In this document: positions 7,971 to 14,773 of the stretch, piece after piece
Layout of the letters: every line of letters begins with the position of its first letter
How positions within the stretch are numbered: position 1 is the first letter of the stretch
Assembly: GCA_949285915.1 (NCBI GenBank)
Contig: CASDZW010000013.1
Coordinates: 5,783-69,782 of the forward strand
From: an uncultured Collinsella sp.
Lineage (GTDB): Bacteria > Actinomycetota > Coriobacteriia > Coriobacteriales > Coriobacteriaceae
DNA: 64,000 bases
Reading direction: 5' to 3'
Notes under the pieces: model-generated
Told to the model about the DNA's origin: nothing
Database searches by the model: none
Seen by the model: only the letters and a program-made list of their open reading frames with translations
Program-made: the position numbers and the translations under genes

Positions 7971-8906
7971 TTGAGAGAGCCCATGCGCAAGCGTAGTTTT
8001 GCCCTTGTCGTCACGCTATTGTTGGCCGTCCTTCTGAGTGTCACCGGCTGCTCGGACGCTGAGAGCAAGACCGACCAGACGGTTGCCTCCGTCCAACAGA
8101 GCACGGGAACCTATGCGCAGCAGATTACGGTCGACGATGCCTCCTTCACCGACGAGGAGATCGCCTATGCCGAGGAAAACCTGGGCTACGAGCGCTACAG
8201 CGACCTCGATGCACTTGGCCGCTGCGGCGAGGCCATGGCTTGCCTCGGGCCCGAGACGCTGCCCGCCCGCGGTGAGGAGCGCGAGAGCATCAGCGAGGTG
8301 CACCCCACGGGTTGGCACTCCATCCGCTACGACTTCGTGGACGGCGGCTCGCTCTACAACCGCAGTCACCTCATCGGTTGGGCCCTCTCAGCAGAGAACG
8401 CCAACGAGCGCAACCTCGTGACGGGCACGCGCTGGATGAACGCCGATGTGATGCGCCCGTTTGAGGAGGACGTGGCAGATTACATCTACAAGACGGACAA
8501 CCCTGTCCTCTACCGCGCGACGCCGGTGTTTGAGGGCGACGAGCTGGTGTGCCGCGGTATTCGCGTGGAGGCTCTGTCACTTGAGGATGGCGGCCGCGAG
8601 ATCAACTTCGACGTGTGGTGCCCGAACCTCCAACCCGGAGTCACCATCGATTATGCGACGGGCGATGCCTGGATTGATGAAGAGACGATCGATGATGTGG
8701 TTGAGGACGCTTCCTCGCAGGGTGATGATGCCATCGACCGCGATGCGGATGGCACCTTTATCCTCAACACGAGTTCCAAGAAGATTCACAAGCCCGATTG
8801 CGAGGGCGTGCAGGATATGTCGCCGCGCAACCGCGAGGAGTTCACCGGTTCCATTGCCGAGGCCGAGCGCCTGGACTACAACCTTTGCCCGCAGTGCCTG
8901 GGCTAA
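7971..8906 (+). CDS. Secreted DNA/RNA non-specific endonuclease lipoprotein
   Basis: A basic head, hydrophobic core and lipobox ending in VTGC give a lipoprotein signal peptide, so the mature protein is anchored outside the membrane at its cysteine. The middle part is a NUC-type nuclease domain; NRSHLIGWAL stands where other members have DRGH, and the following asparagines (ENANERNLVTGTRWMN) fit the metal site. The last 45 residues carry a His/Cys motif (HKPDC...CPQC), an Ada-like metal-binding tail seen on some secreted nucleases. The TTG start is preferred because AGGAGA lies 4 bases before it; the ATG at 7983 would be 16 bases away. The likely role is nucleotide scavenging. Confidence 0.85.
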   Translation: MREPMRKRSFALVVTLLLAVLLSVTGCSDAESKTDQTVASVQQSTGTYAQQITVDDASFTDEEIAYAEENLGYERYSDLDALGRCGEAMACLGPETLPARGEERESISEVHPTGWHSIRYDFVDGGSLYNRSHLIGWALSAENANERNLVTGTRWMNADVMRPFEEDVADYIYKTDNPVLYRATPVFEGDELVCRGIRVEALSLEDGGREINFDVWCPNLQPGVTIDYATGDAWIDEETIDDVVEDASSQGDDAIDRDADGTFILNTSSKKIHKPDCEGVQDMSPRNREEFTGSIAEAERLDYNLCPQCLG

Positions 8907-8933
8907 CAGGGTGTTCCGCGCCAGCGACCGCTG

Positions 8934-9224
8934 CTAATCCCACGGGTGAGAGGTAAGGTGCCAGCCGCCGCAGTAGCTGCACTTGTAGCAGGTAAGACCG
9001 CGTCTGCCGTGCTCGGCGCACGCCTCTATGGCAAGGAGCGCCTCGCCCTTGGTGGCGTAGCGCTTCTTGGAGGCGCAGGCCTTCTCGTAGCGAGCCTGCT
9101 CGCGGCGTTCTGACAGCGCATCGCGACGTTGTTCCTCGCGCGCAAAGATATCGTCGAAGCCGCCGAGCTCCTCGCGGAACTGCTCGATGCGCCTGGCGCG
9201 CGCCGATGGTTTTCGACTCGACAT
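8934..9224 (-). CDS. Small conserved protein with Cys-rich C-terminus
   Basis: This 96-residue protein is highly charged in its first 65 residues, probably a long helix. It ends in a zinc-ribbon-like block (CYKCSYCGGWHLTSH), with three closely spaced cysteines and histidine. GGAGGAGC lies just upstream of its ATG. I do not recognise a characterised family; small proteins with this tail are widespread in high-GC Gram-positives, where they may bind RNA or nucleic acid. It is divergent from the GH13 gene and shares the control region at 9225-9397. Confidence 0.75.
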   Translation of the reverse strand: MSSRKPSARARRIEQFREELGGFDDIFAREEQRRDALSERREQARYEKACASKKRYATKGEALLAIEACAEHGRRGLTCYKCSYCGGWHLTSHPWD

Positions 9225-9273
9225 GCTCCTCCGTCCTTCAGCGTCAAAAACGTACCGCCCGCCGCCCCGCGAT

Positions 9274-9306
9274 GAAAAACGTTTCCAATGGCTGGAAAAC
9301 GTTTCC
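9274..9306 (+). promoter_or_regulatory. Tandem LacI-family operators before the GH13 gene
   Basis: Two nearly identical near-palindromes, GAAAAACGTTTCC and GGAAAACGTTTCC, sit with centres 20 bases apart, that is two helical turns on the same face. Their core AAACGTTT has the central CG typical of LacI/GalR operators. They lie about 92 bases upstream of the glucosidase start and between divergent genes. The regulator is not adjacent; it could be one of the LacI proteins elsewhere in the genome. Confidence 0.6.
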
Positions 9307-9397
9307 GGCGAATCCGTCCGTCGGCGGCTCTTGCCCTTGGGTAGTACGATGCCAGAAGGGGCCCTCTTGCGAGGGGTGAAGAGACAAGGAGCACAAC

Positions 9398-10975
9398 ATG
9401 AGCACGTGGTTGGACGACGGCATCTTCTACGAGATCTACCCGCAGAGCTTCAACGATACCAACGATGATGGCATTGGCGATATCCCCGGCATCATCGAAA
9501 AGCTCGACTACATCAAGGAGCTCGGCGCGAACGTTCTGTGGCTGAACCCCTGCTTTGTCTCGCCCTTTGGAGACGCCGGCTACGACGTTGCCGACTACTG
9601 CCAGGTGGCACCGCGCTACGGCACGAACGACGACCTCATCCGCCTGTTTGACGAGTGCCACGCGCGCGGCATGCACGTGCTGCTCGACCTGGTGCCCGGC
9701 CACACCTCTATTGAGCATCCGTGGTTCCGCGAATCCTGCAAGGCTGCCGAGAACGAGTACACCGGCCGTTACGTGTGGAACGATAGCGTCTGGGCGCCTA
9801 TGGACATCAAGGGCATCAACGGCGTGCTGCGCGGTATCTCGGAGCGCAACGGCGCCGTGGGCGTGAACTTTTTTGCCTTCCAGCCCGCGCTTAACTACGG
9901 CTTTGCCGAACGCGACCAGCCGTGGCAGAGCGCGGTCGATAGCCCCGAGGCCCTCGCCACGCGCCAGGCCATGAAGGACGTCATGGCGTTTTGGCTCGAG
10001 CGCGGCTGCGACGGCTTCCGCGTGGACATGGCGGGCTCGCTCGTCAAAAACGACCCGGGCCAGGAGGCGACCATCGCGCTTTGGCAGGATATGCGCGCCT
10101 ACCTCGACGCCAACTATCCCGATGCCGTCCTCATCTCCGAGTGGGGCGAGCCGGACAAGACCATCCGCGCCGGCTTCCACATGGACTTCTTGCTGCAGTT
10201 TGGCACGTCGCACTACATGGACCTGTTCCGTCGTCCGGAGCACAGCACCATTACGCCGCATCCGTTCTTCAGCCGCGAGGGCGCCGGCGACGCAAGCGAG
10301 TTTGTGGCCACCTACAAGCGCAACCTCGACCTCACCGACGGCCGCGGCCTTATGTGCATCCCCTCGGGCAACCATGATATGGAGCGCCTGCGTCGCTACC
10401 TCGACCCCGAGGAGATGAAGATGGCCTTTGCCTTCATCCTCTCCATGCCGGGCTGCCCCTTCATCTATTACGGAGACGAGATCGGCATGCGCCATCTGGA
10501 CGTCACCTCCGTCGAGGGCGGTTACATGCGCACGGGTGCCCGCTCGCCCATGCAGTGGGACGAGGGCAAGAACTTTGGGTTCTCGGGTGCCTCGGCGGAA
10601 GACCTCTATATCTCGCAGGATCCCGCGGACGACGCGCCGACGGTCGCTGCCGAGATGGCCGATGACTCCTCGCTGTGGCATGAGGTGCAAAAGCTCATCA
10701 CCCTGCGCAAGGCCACGCCGGCGCTCGGCGTGAATGCCGCCATCGAGTTTGTGTACTGCGAGAAGGACGCCTATCCGCTCGTGTACCTGCGCTCCGAGCG
10801 CACCGAGGGCGGCCAGCGCGTGCTGGTTGCTCTGAACCCTGCCGACCGTCCCGCTACCTGCCCGTGCCCCTACGAGGCAGACGAGGTCATCTACACCCTG
10901 GGCGGCACCTCGGAGCTTGCGGACGGAACGCTCACCATGCCCGCGGCAAGCGCTACGTTCTTCACGGTCCGCTAA
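9398..10975 (+). CDS. GH13 alpha-glucosidase/alpha-amylase family enzyme
   Basis: This 525-residue cytoplasmic enzyme shows all GH13 regions: nucleophile D210 in GFRVDMAG, acid/base E248 in ISEWGEP and the transition-state aspartate D327 in SGNHDMERL, with an early LDLVPGHTS block. A C-terminal beta domain covers about residues 440-525. There is no signal peptide. It should hydrolyse or rearrange alpha-glucosides such as maltodextrins or trehalose inside the cell; the exact specificity cannot be read. CAAGGAGC precedes the ATG. Control is probably by a LacI-type repressor at the tandem operators upstream. Confidence 0.9.
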   Translation: MSTWLDDGIFYEIYPQSFNDTNDDGIGDIPGIIEKLDYIKELGANVLWLNPCFVSPFGDAGYDVADYCQVAPRYGTNDDLIRLFDECHARGMHVLLDLVPGHTSIEHPWFRESCKAAENEYTGRYVWNDSVWAPMDIKGINGVLRGISERNGAVGVNFFAFQPALNYGFAERDQPWQSAVDSPEALATRQAMKDVMAFWLERGCDGFRVDMAGSLVKNDPGQEATIALWQDMRAYLDANYPDAVLISEWGEPDKTIRAGFHMDFLLQFGTSHYMDLFRRPEHSTITPHPFFSREGAGDASEFVATYKRNLDLTDGRGLMCIPSGNHDMERLRRYLDPEEMKMAFAFILSMPGCPFIYYGDEIGMRHLDVTSVEGGYMRTGARSPMQWDEGKNFGFSGASAEDLYISQDPADDAPTVAAEMADDSSLWHEVQKLITLRKATPALGVNAAIEFVYCEKDAYPLVYLRSERTEGGQRVLVALNPADRPATCPCPYEADEVIYTLGGTSELADGTLTMPAASATFFTVR

Positions 10976-11035
10976 CGTTTCGCGGGACGGGTCGCTCGTC
11001 GTCAGGCAGCGCCTTCTACAGGTTGGCGCCCGACC

Positions 11036-11069
11036 AGTCAGTGTCCTCTAGAAGTCAGTGTCCTCTACA
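11036..11069 (+). repeat. 17-base direct repeat, two units
   Basis: The 15-mer AGTCAGTGTCCTCTA occurs at 11036 and again at 11053, a tandem duplication of period 17. It lies between the GH13 gene and the hairpin that follows. No function is evident. Confidence 0.8.
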
Positions 11070-11071
11070 GG

Positions 11072-11123
11072 AAACCGAGTTTACCAGCTGCTCAAGCTCG
11101 TTTTGCGCTGGTAAACTCGGTTT
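11072..11123 (+). repeat. Hairpin repeat family A, copy 1 (convergent terminator)
   Basis: Perfect 17-base arms (AAACCGAGTTTACCAGC and its complement) enclose an 18-base loop and are followed by TTTTC, so the structure can end transcription of the GH13 gene and, on the other strand, of the minus-strand gene that ends at 11154. A close relative with arms AAAACCGTGTTTACCAGCT stands at 45.2 kb, so this is a repeated sequence and not only a chance terminator. Confidence 0.75.
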
Positions 11124-11153
11124 TCTTGCATTAAGGGGCCACGGAAACCAAGG

Positions 11154-11798
11154 TTACCGTCTAAAAGGATGAAGCCTGCGCGCAAGGCGGTGCGCACCGG
11201 GGCGTACGGCCTCGGACGCAAAGGGGGAACCGGTCCGCACCGAGAGGATGAGGCGGTCGATCGCCTCGGAGACAGGACGGTGGAACATGCCCATGCGCGG
11301 GCTGCGGGTAAGTCGCGGGAGCAACTCGGCGCTCGCGACGGCAAGATGGCCCGACCACGTAAGGCCATCTCGGCGGCACGCCTGCGCGAGCGCGCCGAAG
11401 GCCTCATCGATGCTGAACCGCTCTGCGCCATCGCCTGTAGTCGCGTCTGTCAGGGCGCCCACAGCATAGACGCGGGCACCCGGCACGACCATGTGGTTTA
11501 GTTCTGGCACGTGGGGACATTCCGCGGCGAAACCGATGACAACAGCATCGAAGCGGCCCATCTCGTTGAGAGCGCCCTGATCGCTGGCCGACATATCGGC
11601 TAGAGAGATTTGTTGCAGCACAGGCACGGACGCCGCCGCATCGCCGTGCTCAGCTGCGGAAAGGCGAGCGTATACAGCAAAGGCCTCAGCAAAATCATCC
11701 AGCAACGCGCCGGCAGCCTGGTCGAGCTCCCGCAGGGACGCGGGCGAGCCCATCGGAGCCTTGGCATGTACGAGAAGGATGCGTTGCGGAGCCCCCAT
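11154..11798 (-). CDS. Flavodoxin-like NAD(P)H-dependent oxidoreductase (putative)
   Basis: This 214-residue protein has a flavodoxin-like alpha/beta layout: an N-terminal strand ILLVHAKAPMG, a core MGRFDAVVIGFAAE and a later block GLTWSGHLAVASAE that resembles the second half of NADPH:FMN reductase-type proteins. The C-terminus is very basic (ARRLHPFRR). It starts 8 bases after the PHP phosphatase stop and so is the third gene of the yhbY-PHP transcript. No catalytic residue can be named, and the assignment rests on fold-like pattern only. Confidence 0.6.
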   Translation of the reverse strand: MGAPQRILLVHAKAPMGSPASLRELDQAAGALLDDFAEAFAVYARLSAAEHGDAAASVPVLQQISLADMSASDQGALNEMGRFDAVVIGFAAECPHVPELNHMVVPGARVYAVGALTDATTGDGAERFSIDEAFGALAQACRRDGLTWSGHLAVASAELLPRLTRSPRMGMFHRPVSEAIDRLILSVRTGSPFASEAVRPGAHRLARRLHPFRR

Positions 11799-11806
11799 GG
11801 CCGCCT

Positions 11807-12649
11807 CTACGCGTCGATGGGATGGAAGACGGGCTCCCAGCCCTCAAACGTGCAGTACTCGGTGTAGCCGAGCGCAGCGAGTCGCCGCTTGACGAGGGCG
11901 AGGTACGCCCCCAGATGCACCGGCTCGTGCGAGTCGCTGCCGACGGTGATGATGCGGCCGCCGAGGTCGCGGTAGAGGCGAAGGATCTCGGTGCAGGGTT
12001 GAAGGTCGGGAAGACCGTAGCGGAAGCTCGAGGTGTTGACCTCAATACCCTTGCCGTCGGCGATGGCGCGGGTAAGAATCTCGGCGATTACGTCGCGGCT
12101 GTTCTCAAAGGGGTAGATGCCCGCGTCGTCGTAGCGCTTGATAAGGTCGAGGTGGCCGAGCACGCTGTAGCCGGTAAAGTTCGTGACGACTTTGAGCATC
12201 TCCTCGTAGTACGCCTCGTTGTACTCTTTTTGGGTGCGGCCGCGCTGGAAATCGCCGGTCCAGAACTCGGCATCGTCTACCTGATGGATGGAGAGGATGG
12301 CAAAGTCCATCTCTCCGCGCCAGCGCGAGAGAAGCTGCTCGTAGCGGTCGATAGTGTGCGCCTGTACGCCGAGCTCAAGGCCGCGCTTCACGGTGAGGTC
12401 GCGCGCGTAGCGGTCGCGCGCCTCGGCGAGGGTGGGGAAGTAGCGCTCGTAGTCGACGTTGAGGGCTGGCTCGCCGTCGAATACGGGGGCAAGCTCGGGG
12501 TGGTCGATGTCGGGCTTGATGCCGTAGTCCACGTGATCGGTGAAGCAGATCTCGGAGAGGTTCAGCCGGATGGCGTCGCGACAGATATCGTCGACGGCAT
12601 AGACGGAGTCATCGCTGAACTCGGAGTGAACGTGGTAGTCGGCGAGCAT
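11807..12649 (-). CDS. PHP-domain phosphatase, histidinol-phosphatase type
   Basis: This 280-residue protein begins with the PHP metal motif DYHVHSEFSDDS (HxH) and continues with FTDHVDYG, IHQVDD, LGHLDLIKRY and GSDSHEP, which together supply the metal-binding His, Asp and Glu residues. That pattern fits HisK-type histidinol-phosphatase, which removes phosphate from histidinol phosphate in histidine synthesis. No other his genes are nearby, so another phosphoester substrate is possible. TGGGAGGG lies 3 bases before the ATG. It lies between yhbY and the flavodoxin-like gene on the same strand. Confidence 0.85.
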   Translation of the reverse strand: MLADYHVHSEFSDDSVYAVDDICRDAIRLNLSEICFTDHVDYGIKPDIDHPELAPVFDGEPALNVDYERYFPTLAEARDRYARDLTVKRGLELGVQAHTIDRYEQLLSRWRGEMDFAILSIHQVDDAEFWTGDFQRGRTQKEYNEAYYEEMLKVVTNFTGYSVLGHLDLIKRYDDAGIYPFENSRDVIAEILTRAIADGKGIEVNTSSFRYGLPDLQPCTEILRLYRDLGGRIITVGSDSHEPVHLGAYLALVKRRLAALGYTEYCTFEGWEPVFHPIDA

Positions 12650-12677
12650 GGACCCTCCCAAAGCGAAGAACCGGCAC

Positions 12678-12977
12678 TTAGTCGAGCTTGATGTGCTCGA
12701 TATCCTTGCGGCTGCTCGCGCGGTAGAGGGAGAAGCGGCGTCCGATGACCTGGACGACTTCGGCGCCGAGCGCCTGGGCGAGGTCGTCCGCCGCCTCGCG
12801 CGCGGTGAGCATGGAGCTGTCGAGGACCGAGCACTTGATGAGCTCGTGCGCCTCGAGGCTATCGCTCGCCTGGGCGATGATGCCATCGCTGATGTCTCCC
12901 TTGCCGATCATGACGACAGGGTCGAGGTGATGCGCGAGGCTGCGCAGCTGTCTGACTTGGCGTCCGGTGAGTGCCAT
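12678..12977 (-). CDS. yhbY: YhbY/CRM-domain RNA-binding protein
   Basis: A single CRM domain fills this 99-residue protein. It starts with LTGRQVRQLRSLAHHL, has the diagnostic GKGDIS turn (V-MIGKGDI) and continues with LEAHELIKCSVLD and VVQVIGRRFSLYR. In E. coli YhbY binds pre-50S ribosomal particles, and the GxxG loop contacts RNA. The chosen ATG is preceded by AAAGAGAG. It heads a minus-strand group with the PHP phosphatase and the flavodoxin-like protein, 28 bases separating it from the former. Confidence 0.9.
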   Translation of the reverse strand: MALTGRQVRQLRSLAHHLDPVVMIGKGDISDGIIAQASDSLEAHELIKCSVLDSSMLTAREAADDLAQALGAEVVQVIGRRFSLYRASSRKDIEHIKLD

Positions 12978-13196
12978 TATCGTCTCTCTTTCTGCGGCGC
13001 TGAGCGCCGATAGGGTTTCAAGTTCTCCCACGATACCGCATATACCTCGCGCAAGACAACGCAAATGCCGATTGTGCAGCAGAAAGGTCAGGCAGCACAC
13101 GATTTTCTCCGTATGCCGATACGTCCTCACGCGGGCGGTCCACCTTGGATACTATGGTGAGAACAAAAGACAACCGACGGCAGAGAGCAGGCCGCA

Positions 13197-14357
13197 ATGG
13201 ATACGAACGATAAGACAAACGAGGCGGTAAACGAGCTCGAGGTGGTCCCGGGTGCTTCGGCAACGGAGGAGCCGCCTGCGGCAGATGAGTCCCCGGCCGT
13301 CCCCGAAGCGGCCGAGCGCCCTGCGGAGGGCTCTGAGCCCGAGGCGCCTGCGCCTGCAGCCGACCCCGCCGACCCCGCCGCGCAGGTGGCTGACTCCGCC
13401 GTGCAGGCGGCTCCCGCCACCCCAGAGGAGCCCGAGGTCAACCCGTGGAATGGCCCGGTGGATCCCGACTATGGGAAGGAACCCGAGGTCAACCCATGGA
13501 ACGGCCCCATGGACCCCTCATATGGGGAGGGCACTCCGGCCGCCAAGGGTCGGCGCGGTATCGGCGCGGGTGCTGTAGTGGCCATTGGGGTGATCGCCGT
13601 GGTGATTGCCGTTGCGATTGCCTTTGTAGGGCCGCACCTCTTGAAGCCGTCGGAGCCCGCCCGGGGAGATGACCCGGTGTTTGAGGGGATTGATCCGCTT
13701 GATCACGACCCGCTTGATCACGACACGTTTGACGATGGTTTTGCCGACGATATCTTTGGCGAGGATGCCGAGGACATCGAGAGCTACCTCAACGAGGGCG
13801 AGGACCTCGCCTATAGCGGGGCCGTTTCGCCCGAGGAGCTTGACGAGCAGGAGCGCGCCATCTACGACGTTGCCGATGAGCGCCTGGCGGCGCTTGCCGC
13901 GGCAGATCCGGTGGAGACCTCGCTTATCGCGGCGCTGGTGTCGGAGGGCTTTGCCGACCAGATGGAGATCTTCACCCTCTCCGACTGCGGCGTCGACGCG
14001 GAGGAGTACGCGCGCGTCATGCTCGAGGATATGAGCTATACCATCAACGACGTCTATGCGAGCTACGAGGATGATGCCGCGCTCGTGCGCGTGACGGTGA
14101 CCTGCCGCGACGTCTTTTCGGTTATCGACGAGTTCAACACGCTGATGGATGTCTACAAGAGCTCCGAGGAGTACGCGGTCTCGAGCTATGAGGAGGACAT
14201 CGAGCGCGTGGGCATCATGTTCATGGAGGCGGCGCGCCGCGCTCCCCTAAACGATGGCTATGCGATGGACCTTGTCCTGCGCAACGTTGACGGCACGTGG
14301 AAGATCGACGAGGAAAACTGGGAGGCCAATCTCGACTATCTCTTCGACGTCGAGTAG
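13197..14357 (+). CDS. Membrane-anchored protein with Pro/Glu-rich head and duplicated PEVNPWNGP motif
   Basis: The protein has 386 residues. Positions 1-80 are low-complexity Ala/Pro/Glu. Next, EPEVNPWNGPVDPDYGK is repeated as EPEVNPWNGPMDPSYGE. One membrane span follows (about 122-145, VVAIGVIAVVIAVAIAFV), then a very acidic stretch with HDPLDHD repeats and a C-terminal domain (about 230-386) with alternating strands and helices ending in NVDGTWKIDEENWE, which resembles extracytoplasmic domains of lipoprotein-like hypothetical proteins. The topology would put the head inside and the domain outside. No family with known function is recognised. Confidence 0.78.
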   Translation: MDTNDKTNEAVNELEVVPGASATEEPPAADESPAVPEAAERPAEGSEPEAPAPAADPADPAAQVADSAVQAAPATPEEPEVNPWNGPVDPDYGKEPEVNPWNGPMDPSYGEGTPAAKGRRGIGAGAVVAIGVIAVVIAVAIAFVGPHLLKPSEPARGDDPVFEGIDPLDHDPLDHDTFDDGFADDIFGEDAEDIESYLNEGEDLAYSGAVSPEELDEQERAIYDVADERLAALAAADPVETSLIAALVSEGFADQMEIFTLSDCGVDAEEYARVMLEDMSYTINDVYASYEDDAALVRVTVTCRDVFSVIDEFNTLMDVYKSSEEYAVSSYEEDIERVGIMFMEAARRAPLNDGYAMDLVLRNVDGTWKIDEENWEANLDYLFDVE

Positions 14358-14365
14358 GCGATAGG

Positions 14366-14392
14366 TTGCGCGTCCTCAGGGTGGACGCGCAA
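14366..14392 (+). other. Hairpin after the anchored repeat protein
   Basis: Perfect 10-base arms TTGCGCGTCC and GGACGCGCAA enclose a 7-base loop 8 bases beyond the stop codon. There is no T run, so it is either an mRNA-stabilising hairpin or a weak terminator. Confidence 0.55.
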
Positions 14393-14439
14393 TACAACAA
14401 AGTGCCACTTTGCGCAAAAGCTAGGGGCCTCGTTCTCTG

Positions 14440-14455
14440 ATACTACATGTTGTAG
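14440..14455 (+). promoter_or_regulatory. NrdR-box-like sequence, distal
   Basis: The 16-mer ATACTACATGTTGTAG fits the NrdR consensus (acaCwAtATaTwGtgt) at most conserved positions and is itself nearly palindromic. It lies 133 bases upstream of the tandem pair and overlaps the left edge of a terminator, so it may be fortuitous. Confidence 0.35.
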
Positions 14456-14493
14456 CGCCCGCCGCGCGTATGAGCGCGACGGGCGCTGTTTTT
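14454..14493 (+). terminator. Intrinsic terminator
   Basis: AGCGCCCG...CGGGCGCT arms with an inner GCGC pairing enclose a short loop and are followed by GTTTTTC. It would stop read-through from the upstream anchored-protein gene before the nrdJ promoter region. Confidence 0.8.
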
Positions 14494-14572
14494 CGGTGAG
14501 CGGCGAGCGAGATATTGAAGAGGCCGTTGAGGCAACGTGCAGGAGCGCAGGTCGAGAAAAGATACCTAAGAG

Positions 14573-14588
14573 AGACTATATATAGTGC
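14573..14588 (+). promoter_or_regulatory. NrdR box 1 of the nrdJ promoter
   Basis: AGACTATATATAGTGC matches the NrdR operator consensus at every strongly conserved position. NrdR is the ATP/dATP-sensing zinc-finger repressor of ribonucleotide reductase genes. Its centre lies 31 bases from that of box 2, the spacing known for paired NrdR boxes. Confidence 0.8.
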
Positions 14589-14603
14589 GTCCATTCGCCT
14601 AAT

Positions 14604-14619
14604 ACCCTACATCTTGTAT
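14604..14619 (+). promoter_or_regulatory. NrdR box 2 of the nrdJ promoter
   Basis: ACCCTACATCTTGTAT (from 14604) is a weaker NrdR box that keeps the outer C-T-A and T-T-G-T contacts. The three-turn spacing from box 1 supports it. Confidence 0.65.
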
Positions 14620-14773
14620 GAATATTGGCGTTCAAGTTGATAGACTTTTATCGGCTGGCTCTATCGCGGACGTTTATCGCGTGTCATTTCTCTGTCCGCA
14701 CGGGCCGCCATACTGTTTGCAAGCATCCGGGAGCACGGGGCGGGGCCCCGGGCCGGTGAGAGAGCGAGGGACC

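Noticed and set aside
9026-10690. 554-codon minus-strand frame opposite the GH13 gene
   Set aside because: The plus strand encodes catalytic GH13 motifs throughout; the antisense product is low-complexity His/Arg-rich.
14358-14773. Possible cobalamin riboswitch upstream of the B12-dependent reductase
   Set aside because: A GCCACTT sequence exists at 14404, but the B12 box and conserved core helices are not found; NrdR boxes explain regulation better.
14618-14773. Upstream start for nrdJ at 14618
   Set aside because: The extra 52 codons overlap NrdR box 2, lack a ribosome site and have no similarity to the family.
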